From Puniceicoccales bacterium (GTDB lineage: Bacteria > Verrucomicrobiota > Verrucomicrobiae > Opitutales > LL51): a stretch of DNA of 12,534 bases. The notes beneath the pieces were generated by a model that did no database searches, was not told the origin of the DNA, and saw only the letters and a list, made by a program, of their open reading frames with translations. Positions 1-5,859 of this stretch are shown one piece after another (the first letter of the stretch is position 1; every line of letters begins with the position of its first letter). Location of the stretch: positions 1 to 12,534 of the forward strand of contig JAIRLG010000003.1 in NCBI GenBank assembly GCA_031259625.1, in the 5' to 3' direction. Both the position numbers and the translations under genes were made by a program.

Positions 1-82
1 ATTGCTGCGATTGGCGCTGCGCCTCGTCCCTCAGAGAACCTTGGCGGATTGGATATTTTATTCCAATCCTCAGCAGTTGTGA
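1..82 (+). CDS. Possible 3' end of an unidentified gene (partial)
   Basis: Reading frame 2 is open from the window edge to a TGA at 80-82 and gives a 26-residue tail rich in Leu, Arg and aromatic residues, ending in a Ser-Asn-Pro-Gln-Gln-Leu stretch. It could be the C-terminus of a protein whose body lies to the left of the window. Frame 1 is also open, to a TAG at about 106-108, so the frame is not certain. No family can be named from so few residues. It is followed by a long non-coding stretch and runs toward the convergent sctX gene. Confidence 0.3.
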   Translation, partial: LLRLALRLVPQRTLADWIFYSNPQQL

Positions 83-200
83 GGGCCCACGGTGTGGAGT
101 GGCCTTAGGCTGCGGTTCCTGCCCGTGGGTTCTGGTTGGTATCTACGGGTTCAAGTTTATGCTTGCAGATTCCTGCCCGTGTCGGGTTTTCGCAGGTTCC

Positions 201-313
201 GGTTTGCCGCCTTTGGCGGCGCGGAAAATAAAAAGGTCTTTTTATTTTTCGCGCCGCAGGCCCGCGGCGGAGCCGCGGGCCCAGAGCCCGGAGGGCTCCA
301 AAGGCGGCAAACC
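201..313. repeat. Nested inverted repeat A (outer stem plus three hairpins)
   Basis: The outer stem pairs 201-214 (GGTTTGCCGCCTTT) with 300-313, 14 bp without mismatch. Inside lie three adjacent hairpins. Arm 1 pairs 216-234 with 239-257: a GC-rich base, one G-T pair, then an A-rich/T-rich top. Arm 2 pairs 259-268 (GGCCCGCGGC) with 272-281, loop GGA. Arm 3 pairs 284-289 (GAGCCC) with 293-298, loop GGA. The outer stem can extend with interruptions: 186-196 with 316-326 (one mismatch) and 177-183 with 328-334 (one mismatch). The fold is possible as a DNA cruciform or as RNA from either strand. No T-tract marks it as a classical terminator. Confidence 0.85.
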
Positions 314-357
314 CGCCTGGGAAAACGGAGACGGTATTTGGGGGCGGCAGAACAACC

Positions 358-451
358 CTCTTCGCTGTCTTTGCCAGGATGAAAAGCAAGCTTTTCATCC
401 TGGGAGCTCGCTTCGCGAGCGATCCCTTCGGGATCCAAAGACAGCGAAGGG
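358..451. repeat. Nested inverted repeat B (outer stem plus three hairpins)
   Basis: The outer stem pairs 358-373 with 436-451, 16 bp including one G-T pair, with core TTCGCTGTCTTT. Three hairpins fill the interior almost without spacers. Arm 1 pairs 374-386 (CCAGGATGAAAAG) with 391-403, loop CAAG. Arm 2 pairs 406-411 (GCTCGC) with 415-420, loop TTC. Arm 3 pairs 421-426 (GATCCC) with 430-435, loop TTC. The architecture is that of elements A and C but the sequence is unrelated. It lies about 45 bases to the right of A. Confidence 0.88.
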
Positions 452-502
452 AACAATTTCACTGGAGCGAAAACAATTTTACCGGAGCAATTTCACTGAA
501 GC
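452..502. repeat. Three degenerate 17-bp direct repeats
   Basis: Units resembling AACAATTTCACTGGAGC start at 452, 472 and 486. The second differs at two positions (ACAATTTTACCGGAGC) and the third at a few (GCAATTTCACTGAAGC). They directly abut the right edge of element B and lie 3' of sctX. Function unknown. Confidence 0.6.
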
Positions 503-538
503 TCCTATCCGCTTCGGTGACCGCTTCTGCGATAAATT

Positions 539-943
539 TCATCCCATGTGGAGCAGGTGGCGGTAGTGGTCCAGGAGCTCGCCCTTCTCCTCCTCGTTCC
601 GGAGGAGCGTCCCTAGAGAATCCCAGAGCGCCTCGTGGGACGGATCCTCATTTTGCTCGCGTTTTTTCTGAAAAAATTGGCCCAGTTCTTTGATCTTTTG
701 GCGAAATTGCAGGGGGTTGAGGATCTGCCGGTCTTCGACGGCCGGCCGCAGGAGCTGCAACAGGATGTCGTCGAGGTTCTGCAGGCCGATGACCTTGGCC
801 AGACGGTTTTCGATGCGCCCCTCGCTTGGACTGAAATCGCCGTTCTGGGGCAGGTGGGCGGATGGTTTTTCGCGCCGCGTCTGGGTCACATTGCTCAGGC
901 CGAAGTCCATCTCCAGCTCGTCTTCTATGGGATTCTTTGGCAT
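539..943 (-). CDS. sctX: YscX-family T3SS protein (SctX)
   Basis: A 134-residue soluble protein, close in length to YscX (about 122). In Yersinia YscX works with YscY and the export gate SctV and is itself an early substrate. Visible features are an acidic N-terminus, a Leu-Pro-x-x-Gly segment near residue 31, a GRIEnRL-type segment near residue 42, and an amphipathic helical C-terminal half ending in HLLHMG, which resembles the NLLHKV end of YscX. The stronger argument is position: it follows a SycN-like chaperone and a YopN/TyeA-like gatekeeper, the Yersinia order. No Shine-Dalgarno is visible; the start follows a T-run and TTAAAA. There is no YscY gene behind it. The family call is made by eye and is moderate. 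Confidence 0.62.
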   Translation of the reverse strand: MPKNPIEDELEMDFGLSNVTQTRREKPSAHLPQNGDFSPSEGRIENRLAKVIGLQNLDDILLQLLRPAVEDRQILNPLQFRQKIKELGQFFQKKREQNEDPSHEALWDSLGTLLRNEEEKGELLDHYRHLLHMG

Positions 944-1006
944 TTTTAAAAAAGGGTGGAAAATTTACGGATGAAGTGAAGTCGACAAAGAATATTCACA
1001 GCAAAC

Positions 1007-1384
1007 CTATTCCCCATGGGCCTGGAGGTCCTCCTGAAGGGTTTGGAGGAACTGGATGACCAGCTCCAGGGTTCCCACGTCGAAGCGCTCGTGGGGAATT
1101 TTTACCGAAAAGCCCAGCAAATGCTCTCCGGACAGCACCGCGTGGGGCGGGAAAGCCCGAGGGGTGAGGGGATGGCACATGGCCAGCGCCGCCAGCAGGC
1201 GTTCCCGTGAGAGGAAATCGTAGGGCCGGAACAGGCTGATGAAAATATCCTCCTTGTGGTCGATGAACAGCTCGCCGAAGCCCTCGATGCTGAGGTGCAG
1301 GACGCCCTGGGCATTCAGCTCCAGGCCGGGACAGCCCATGCGCTCGCCGAAAATTTTCACGGTGGTCTGGACGGAATCGAGCAT
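1007..1384 (-). CDS. sycN: SycN-like class I T3SS chaperone
   Basis: A 125-residue protein of the small alpha/beta T3SS chaperone type; SycN of Yersinia is 123 residues. In that family SycN (with YscB) binds the N-terminal region of the gatekeeper YopN and directs it to the export apparatus. By-eye similarities to SycN: an N-terminal helix followed by GCPGLELN, a beta-strand stretch around HLSIEGFGELFID, a central ALAMCHPL segment, a GEHLLGFSV strand and a C-terminal helix ending near LQTLQEDL. It lies 93 bases downstream of sctW on the same strand and 63 bases before sctX, as expected for the gatekeeper's chaperone. No good ribosome-binding site precedes the ATG. The 93-base gap holds the AAATGTTCAT repeats. 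Confidence 0.66.
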   Translation of the reverse strand: MLDSVQTTVKIFGERMGCPGLELNAQGVLHLSIEGFGELFIDHKEDIFISLFRPYDFLSRERLLAALAMCHPLTPRAFPPHAVLSGEHLLGFSVKIPHERFDVGTLELVIQFLQTLQEDLQAHGE

Positions 1385-1391
1385 GGTTAGA

Positions 1392-1461
1392 AAATGTTCA
1401 TTGTTCTTCCAAAAATGTTTCTTCCAGAAATGTTCATGGTTTCTCCGGCTTAAATGTTCAT
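1392..1461. repeat. Four degenerate AAATGTTCAT direct repeats between sctW and sycN
   Basis: AAATGTTCAT occurs at 1392-1401, 1428-1437 and 1452-1461, with a diverged copy (AAATGTTT) at 1413-1420. Steps are 21, 15 and 24 bases. Between some copies a TTCTTCCA-like stretch also recurs. The array fills the short gap between the two genes. On the minus strand the unit reads ATGAACATTT, so it presents several out-of-place ATGs just upstream of the sycN start. Confidence 0.62.
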
Positions 1462-1477
1462 CGGTTTCCGGTTTGTT

Positions 1478-2818
1478 TCATTCGATCATCTCCGTCTCCT
1501 CTTCCTCCTGCAGGATTTTGGCATCCAGGTGCGCCTGGACGGAATCGATCAGTTGGATGCGGGCCTGGGGATCGCTGAAGTATTTCATGGGAAGCTTGCG
1601 AATGGCATCCAGAGTGTGGTGCAGGAAATAGATCTCCTGGTGCACCTGGGCCGTGTCGACGGCAAACAGGTCACTGAGGTGCTGCATTTGCGCCTGGGGA
1701 ATGGAATTGCTGTGGGTGGACTTGACGAACTCCCGGGTGGCGGCGAGCTGCTCCTCGAGCTTGAAGGACTCCTTCGCTTCGGGCCGAAAGCTCTTGCGGA
1801 TCAGTTGTTCCAGCGCACCCATGTCGTCGTGGATCTGGCCGGTGATCTCCATCCGGAATAGACCCTCGCGGACGGCGAGCAGTTCCTCCGTGGAGCGCGA
1901 GGGATTGGCCGACTGGATGTCCTCCCCCAGCAGCTCGATCATCAGGGCGATGTAGTCCTGAAAGCGCTTCCGCTTATGCTCCCCTTCCTTGAAAAAATGT
2001 TCCAGCACGTCGTAGGGGTTTTTCATCTTCAGCGCCTTTTCCCGGTAGGCCGTGGCCAGGGCCACCGCTTCGGCATCGCTGCCCTTCTGGGCCCTGAGCA
2101 GTTCCGCCGCCTTGGGGATGAGGTTGTAGCCGTCCTTGATCTCCTGCCCGTGGGCCCTGCGCAGCTTGTCGAGGGCCGTGCCGATTTCCTTCTGGAAGAG
2201 GGACGAGGCCAGCATGCTGGACTTGAGCGCCTTCTGGTGCTCGGACAGCTCGCCCCGCCGCTGGGCGGCGGACGGGTCTTTCCGCCCATCGAGCTTCAGG
2301 AGCGACTTTTCGAGCTGCTGGTACTCTTGACCCTGGGATTCGTATTCCAGTTTCTCGGCCTCCAGGGCGTACTGCAGGGCATTATCCTGCTCCGTGACCT
2401 CGCCGAATTCCTTGGAGGCCCGCTGCAGGATGAGCGTCGAAAGGGCTTCGCCGTTGAACGTGGACTGCCGACCGAAATGTTCTCCGAAACTGCCCTGGTC
2501 GCGGGCCTGCTGCTGGAGCCGTTGCAGCTGTGAGCCGAAGGCCTTGTACTTCGCTATGTCCTGAGTGCCGCCCAGGCGTTGGGAGGCCTCCTGGAGCAGC
2601 TTTTCCTTGCGCTTAACCTTGTGGGTGCTCTCGAAGTGCTGCTGGTGGAGCGGTCGGCGGATCTGGGCCGCCACGAAGTCCGTAAAGTTCTTGGCATGGG
2701 CGATGGGTGAGGGGGAATCGGGATGGACCGTGACCGCATGGCCGCGGTAAATGCCGGACGCGCCCACAGCGGCGGTGGAAACCGCCTGCCCTTCCTGGTG
2801 GCCTAAAACCCGATCCAC
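1478..2818 (-). CDS. sctW: T3SS gatekeeper SctW (YopN-TyeA/CopN family)
   Basis: The gatekeeper plugs or regulates the export gate, so that translocators leave before effectors and secretion waits for host contact. The protein is a mostly helical, charged polypeptide. Its C-terminal 60 residues carry a TyeA-like pattern (EIYFLHHTLDAIRKLP, then a DPQARIQLIDSVQAHLD helix and an acidic end), so YopN and TyeA parts appear fused, as in MxiC, InvE and CopN. The frame is open to an ATG at 2905, but residues 1-29 from that ATG are AT-rich and oddly hydrophobic. I prefer the GTG at 2818, preceded by GGCGGAGGAGAT, giving 446 residues. From there the N-terminus is Ser/Thr/Ala/Gly-rich, as T3SS signals are. 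It is first gene of the minus-strand group, divergent from sctD. Confidence 0.85.
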   Translation of the reverse strand: MDRVLGHQEGQAVSTAAVGASGIYRGHAVTVHPDSPSPIAHAKNFTDFVAAQIRRPLHQQHFESTHKVKRKEKLLQEASQRLGGTQDIAKYKAFGSQLQRLQQQARDQGSFGEHFGRQSTFNGEALSTLILQRASKEFGEVTEQDNALQYALEAEKLEYESQGQEYQQLEKSLLKLDGRKDPSAAQRRGELSEHQKALKSSMLASSLFQKEIGTALDKLRRAHGQEIKDGYNLIPKAAELLRAQKGSDAEAVALATAYREKALKMKNPYDVLEHFFKEGEHKRKRFQDYIALMIELLGEDIQSANPSRSTEELLAVREGLFRMEITGQIHDDMGALEQLIRKSFRPEAKESFKLEEQLAATREFVKSTHSNSIPQAQMQHLSDLFAVDTAQVHQEIYFLHHTLDAIRKLPMKYFSDPQARIQLIDSVQAHLDAKILQEEEETEMIE

Positions 2819-2952
2819 ATCTCCTCCGCCCCAGAAGCTAAGTGAAAAGACCCTTTTTGACAATAAAACTCTAATGATGAAGATAAGAAATTCTTTTACT
2901 TGCATCCCTTTGGTTTGTTGATAGACTTCCTCACTGGGTTGGTTTGGATAGG
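2819..2952. promoter_or_regulatory. Divergent promoter region between sctW and sctD
   Basis: About 135 bases noticeably richer in A and T than the flanking genes. On the plus strand a perfect TTGACA is at 2857-2862. The best -10-like hexamer I see is GATAAG at 2882-2887, a long 19-base spacer, so this promoter is only moderate. On the minus strand TTGTCA overlaps the same site (2863-2858), followed after 17 bases by a weak TAGCTT. The overlapping -35-like boxes suggest shared control of both transcripts. No convincing operator palindrome is visible. Confidence 0.42.
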
Positions 2953-4299
2953 ATGGCTTACACGCTCAAGGTGTTGTCGGGGCCCCATCAGGGCGTCGAA
3001 GTGGATCTCAACGCTCCCCTGGTTATTGGGTCTTCGCCGGATTGCGACCTCGTCCTGGCGGACAGTCTTCTGCAGCCCCAGCACTTCAGCTTCCTCCTCA
3101 AGGGGGAAGAGGTATGGGTTCACCCCATTGCCGGCAAGGTCTTCGTCGACGGTCACATCGTGAAGGAGGACGTGCTGGTGAAAATTTTCCAGTTCATCAC
3201 CGTCGGGACGACGCACTTCATCTTCGGCCCCTCGAAGGAGCAGTGGCCGGAGATTTCCCTGAACGATGCACCGCTGCTGACGGAATCGACCGAAGAGGCG
3301 AAGGACGAGAAGCCGGACGCTTCGGCCGAAAACGCTTCTTCGATCTCCCAGACGGAGGCAAAGCCTCACAGCAAAGTTTCCCGGCTGGGAATCACCCTGT
3401 TGGGATTGTTCTCCTTCCTACTCGTCGCTCTGGTCGTCTACGCCTCAGTCACCCCCTCCAAAATGGCGAAGGCGGCGACGACGTTGTCTTCCATCCAGCG
3501 CCTCATCTATTCGGAACTGGAACTGCTGGGCTGGAAGGACGAGGTGCGCATCAAGGTAGGTAAGGGAGGGAAGATTTCCCTCAAGGGTTATGTGCCGACC
3601 AGTGCCGATTTGGTTGCTTTGAAGGAGAAAATTTTCGCCATCGACCGCAGCATCCAGATGAAGGTCTACAGCACGGAGAGAATCCTTCAGCAGAGCAGTG
3701 ATGTCTTCGTGGCGTCCAAAATAAAGGCCAAATTGCGGGAAGTACAGCCCGGCAATTTCGTCGTCGAGGGCTATGTTTTTGGCGCAGATCATTGGGAAAA
3801 AGTGAGGACACATCTTTTGGGAGAAGTGGCGGGGCTGAAGGATCTGCAGGACCGTGTCTACACCTCGACGAAGGCGTTGACGACGGGACGCGTCATTTTG
3901 ACGAAGTACAAGCTGAGCAACTCGGTGGGGATTTTCCCGAAGGAGGAGGCCGTCGTCGTGAGCGGGACGATTGCCCAAAGCGAAAAGGCCCGTTGGGAGG
4001 ATGCGCGGACGGAAATACAAAAAACCTTCACGGAGGCCGTTCCTCTGCAGTTTTTCGTGACGATGGCGATCGCCGAGAGCGGAGCGGATGGCAATGGCCC
4101 CCGGCATTATTTCGAAGCGGAAGTCCTGAGCATCGTGGCGAAGGAGGGCGGGCTGAGTCGCATCGAGCTGAAAAATGGGAAAAAATATTTCGAAGGTTCG
4201 GATTTGCCAAACGGCTATGTCGTGGATAAAATAGAGCCCGAGTCGATCACCCTGTCGCGGGCAGGTAATGAGGTCGTATTGAGAAAGGGGGAGTATTGA
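2953..4299 (+). CDS. sctD: T3SS inner-membrane ring protein SctD (YscD family, FHA domain)
   Basis: SctD forms the outer of the two inner-membrane rings, links to SctC in the periplasm, and binds the sorting platform through its cytoplasmic FHA-like domain. From the ATG at 2953 the protein has 448 residues; a TTG at 2944 is an alternative. Residues 1-95 form an FHA-like beta domain (VIGSSPDCDLVLAD, then QPQHFSF) that lacks the GR of phosphopeptide-binding FHA domains. A charged linker follows, then one membrane span near 145-165 and periplasmic ring-building/BON-like repeats (KISLKGYVPTSADLVALKEK; FVVEGYVFGADHWEKV). The last 60 residues form an extra beta-rich module (GLSRIELKNGKKYFEGSDLP and on). 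It is much shorter than chlamydial CdsD (about 830) and close to YscD (about 420). It heads the long operon. Confidence 0.92.
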   Translation: MAYTLKVLSGPHQGVEVDLNAPLVIGSSPDCDLVLADSLLQPQHFSFLLKGEEVWVHPIAGKVFVDGHIVKEDVLVKIFQFITVGTTHFIFGPSKEQWPEISLNDAPLLTESTEEAKDEKPDASAENASSISQTEAKPHSKVSRLGITLLGLFSFLLVALVVYASVTPSKMAKAATTLSSIQRLIYSELELLGWKDEVRIKVGKGGKISLKGYVPTSADLVALKEKIFAIDRSIQMKVYSTERILQQSSDVFVASKIKAKLREVQPGNFVVEGYVFGADHWEKVRTHLLGEVAGLKDLQDRVYTSTKALTTGRVILTKYKLSNSVGIFPKEEAVVVSGTIAQSEKARWEDARTEIQKTFTEAVPLQFFVTMAIAESGADGNGPRHYFEAEVLSIVAKEGGLSRIELKNGKKYFEGSDLPNGYVVDKIEPESITLSRAGNEVVLRKGEY

Positions 4300-4300
4300 T

Positions 4301-4531
4301 ATGGAAGAAGGGATGGGAAAACGCATCACGATGATGGCGCTGGAGCGCAAGCTGCTCGACGAAAAAGAGGGGGAGGCTCATCGCAAACAACTCATGGATA
4401 AAATTCTCCAGAAGCGCGGCGAGCTGAGCAATCTCATGAGCAGCGGGCTCTCGCCGGAGGAGTATAAGGCTTGGAATGCATTTAAACAGGCCCTCGACAG
4501 TGCCCTGGAGGTCGTCGGGTGCTACCGCTAA
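4301..4531 (+). CDS. Small helical YscE/CdsE-like needle co-chaperone
   Basis: A 76-residue, highly charged protein that appears to be two helices separated by a Gly/Ser/Pro turn (SSGLSPEEY). YscE is about 66 residues and CdsE about 83; in those systems the protein pairs with the TPR chaperone YscG/CdsG and holds the needle subunit unpolymerised in the cytoplasm. The call rests on size, helical pattern and position between sctD and sctF, with sctG following. The start is one base beyond the sctD stop, with GGGGGAG upstream. A second ATG at 4313 is possible. The symbol is left blank because sctE names another protein in the unified nomenclature. Confidence 0.72.
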   Translation: MEEGMGKRITMMALERKLLDEKEGEAHRKQLMDKILQKRGELSNLMSSGLSPEEYKAWNAFKQALDSALEVVGCYR

Positions 4532-4578
4532 GACTTTTTTAGAAAATAACCAATAACAGAACAACAGAAAGGAAAAAT

Positions 4579-4866
4579 ATGTCAGAGGGAGCAGGAAACT
4601 TAGGTACGTTAGAGGAAATGGAGGGAGCGGTGTTCAGTGTCGAGAACATCGCCACCTACGGCGCGACGCAGATCAGGGCGTTCGAGGAAAACATGAGAAC
4701 GGCGATCGACGCCATCAAGGGAAAGGATTCCAAGAGCATCGATCAGGGGACGCTGCTGGAACTGCAGATGAATGTGCAGAACTGGAGCACTCTGGTCGCC
4801 ACGATGACGGGACTTATGCGCTGCATCGGCGATGGTATGGCCAAGGTCACGCAGAATATCCGTTGA
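4579..4866 (+). CDS. sctF: T3SS needle subunit SctF
   Basis: A 95-residue small helical-hairpin protein of the YscF/MxiH/CdsF type that polymerises into the extracellular needle. Two helices are visible, roughly 20-50 and 58-92, with a polar turn (KGKDSKSID) between them. The second helix carries LLELQMNVQNWSTLVATMTG, matching the LLxLQxxxxxW/Y pattern typical of needle proteins. The start is supported by AAAGGAAAAAT just upstream. A 47-base AT-rich gap separates it from the yscE-like gene, possibly giving extra translation or transcription for this abundant subunit. It overlaps the TTG option of sctG at its stop codon. Confidence 0.92.
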   Translation: MSEGAGNLGTLEEMEGAVFSVENIATYGATQIRAFEENMRTAIDAIKGKDSKSIDQGTLLELQMNVQNWSTLVATMTGLMRCIGDGMAKVTQNIR

Positions 4867-4883
4867 ACGCTTTGGGTTTTACT

Positions 4884-5330
4884 ATGGAATTGCGCCAGCC
4901 GCTGGTGGAGCGGACAACGCCTCCAACGGCTCAGTTCGAGGGCATTTCGTCAGACTTATTACAGACTCTGACGGAAATCGGCCATGTGGCTGCGGGCTGC
5001 GGCTGGCAGCAGCGGGCGGAGGCCATTTTCGAGGGGATTATCGCCGTTCGACCTGGGAGTGAGTCCCCGTGGATCGCCTACGCGATTGCGAAGATTTCCA
5101 TGGGGCGGCTCTCGGAGGCCTTCGAAATGCTGACGAAACGGGCGCTGGTCCTCAATCCGAAGAGCGACTTGGCCAAGGCCTTTCTGGGACTGATCCTCAG
5201 TCGGGTCGGCTCCCGCGGGATGGCCGAGTATTTTCTGAATCAGGTGATCGAGGAGAATGAGACATCAGAAGCGGTGCAGATCGCGAAGGAAATTTTAAAA
5301 AAACAGGATGAAGGATGGAGGAAGCGCTGA
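4884..5330 (+). CDS. sctG: TPR needle chaperone SctG (YscG/CdsG-like)
   Basis: A 148-residue soluble protein built from TPR-like helical pairs (GWQQRAEAIFEGIIAVRPGS; AYAIAKISMGRLSEAFEML; ALVLNPKSDLAKAFLGLIL). YscG is about 115 residues and, together with YscE, binds the needle subunit in the cytoplasm to stop premature polymerisation. The position directly after sctF and two genes after the yscE-like gene fits. The start is uncertain: a TTG at 4863 overlaps the sctF stop as TTGA (155 residues), while the first ATG is at 4884. Neither has a clear Shine-Dalgarno, so translational coupling to sctF is likely. Confidence 0.82.
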   Translation: MELRQPLVERTTPPTAQFEGISSDLLQTLTEIGHVAAGCGWQQRAEAIFEGIIAVRPGSESPWIAYAIAKISMGRLSEAFEMLTKRALVLNPKSDLAKAFLGLILSRVGSRGMAEYFLNQVIEENETSEAVQIAKEILKKQDEGWRKR

Positions 5331-5376
5331 GTTTTATCCGTCCATCGGAGAACAAAAATAACGACAGGAGGACGGA

Positions 5377-5808
5377 ATGTATACATTAGTGGGTGGTATG
5401 GCGTTGAACGGGGCCCAAAGTGGAGTTTCTGCGTCTCAACGCTTCGACAGCTTTTTGGCGGGGACGGCGCCGACGGCGCCGGATATTTTGCAGCTCAATA
5501 GCCAGGTATTTCAGGGAGGTCTGCCGGCGGACCCGACGCGCGGCGTTCACGGCGTTCAGTCAGGTGCGCCCATCAACCAGTTCGGGAATACGGTGGTCAA
5601 CGGAGCGCAGGACGTCCGCGCGGCCTTTCGCGACACCATTAATAATGTCAAACGGGTGATGGCCGGCGGTATGGAGGGCATGGGGACGACCCAGTTTCTG
5701 CAGATACAGATGGATCTGATGCAGCTGAACATCACGCTGGAATTTTCGACCAAGGTGTCGGACAAGGGCAGCCAGTCGCTGCAGACACTGTTCCGCAACC
5801 AGGGTTAG
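5377..5808 (+). CDS. sctI: T3SS inner rod protein SctI
   Basis: A 143-residue protein of the YscI/PrgJ/MxiI family, which forms the short rod or adaptor between the export gate and the needle base and takes part in substrate switching. The N-terminal 95 residues are low in charge and flexible. The C-terminal helix region carries the family pattern: NNVKRVMAGGMEG, then TTQFLQIQMDLMQLNITLEF and a final TKVSDKGSQSLQTLFRNQG. The start is preceded by an excellent AGGAGG. A near copy of the last six codons, including a stop, is repeated 22 bases downstream. Confidence 0.9.
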   Translation: MYTLVGGMALNGAQSGVSASQRFDSFLAGTAPTAPDILQLNSQVFQGGLPADPTRGVHGVQSGAPINQFGNTVVNGAQDVRAAFRDTINNVKRVMAGGMEGMGTTQFLQIQMDLMQLNITLEFSTKVSDKGSQSLQTLFRNQG

Positions 5809-5830
5809 CGCCTTCCGCAATCAGGGCTAG
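5791..5830. repeat. Duplicated 3' tail of sctI
   Basis: TTCCGCAACCAGGGTTAG (5791-5808), the last codons and stop of sctI, is followed by TTCCGCAATCAGGGCTAG (5813-5830): 16 of 18 bases equal, period 22. Both copies end in TAG. The spacing is not a multiple of three, so the second copy is outside the reading frame. Confidence 0.75.
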
Positions 5831-5859
5831 GGTCTGGATGGGATGAGTTTTGATTTTTT

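Larger units (their letters stand above)
83..538. other. Non-coding region 3' of sctX holding two nested palindromes
   Basis: No credible gene lies here. Several open frames occur on both strands, but they run through large inverted repeats and give mirror-image Arg/Lys/Phe-rich peptides, as palindromes do. The region holds an imperfect 12-bp direct-repeat pair (TTCCTGCCCGTG at 116-127 and 170-181), nested palindromes A (201-313) and B (358-451), and three degenerate repeat units at 452-502. It lies between the possible upstream gene end and the convergent end of sctX. Confidence 0.7.

Noticed and set aside
1..538. A displaced yscY-like gene downstream of sctX
   Set aside because: I looked on the minus strand for a small helical TPR-like protein of about 110 residues and found only frames through the palindromes.
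92..566. Overlapping open frames on both strands through elements A and B
   Set aside because: They give the same Lys/Lys/Phe-rich peptide patterns in both directions because the DNA is palindromic; no start signals and no recognisable protein.
3445..4350. 301-residue minus-strand open frame opposite sctD
   Set aside because: Antisense to the conserved SctD frame; Arg/His-rich shadow composition with no motif.
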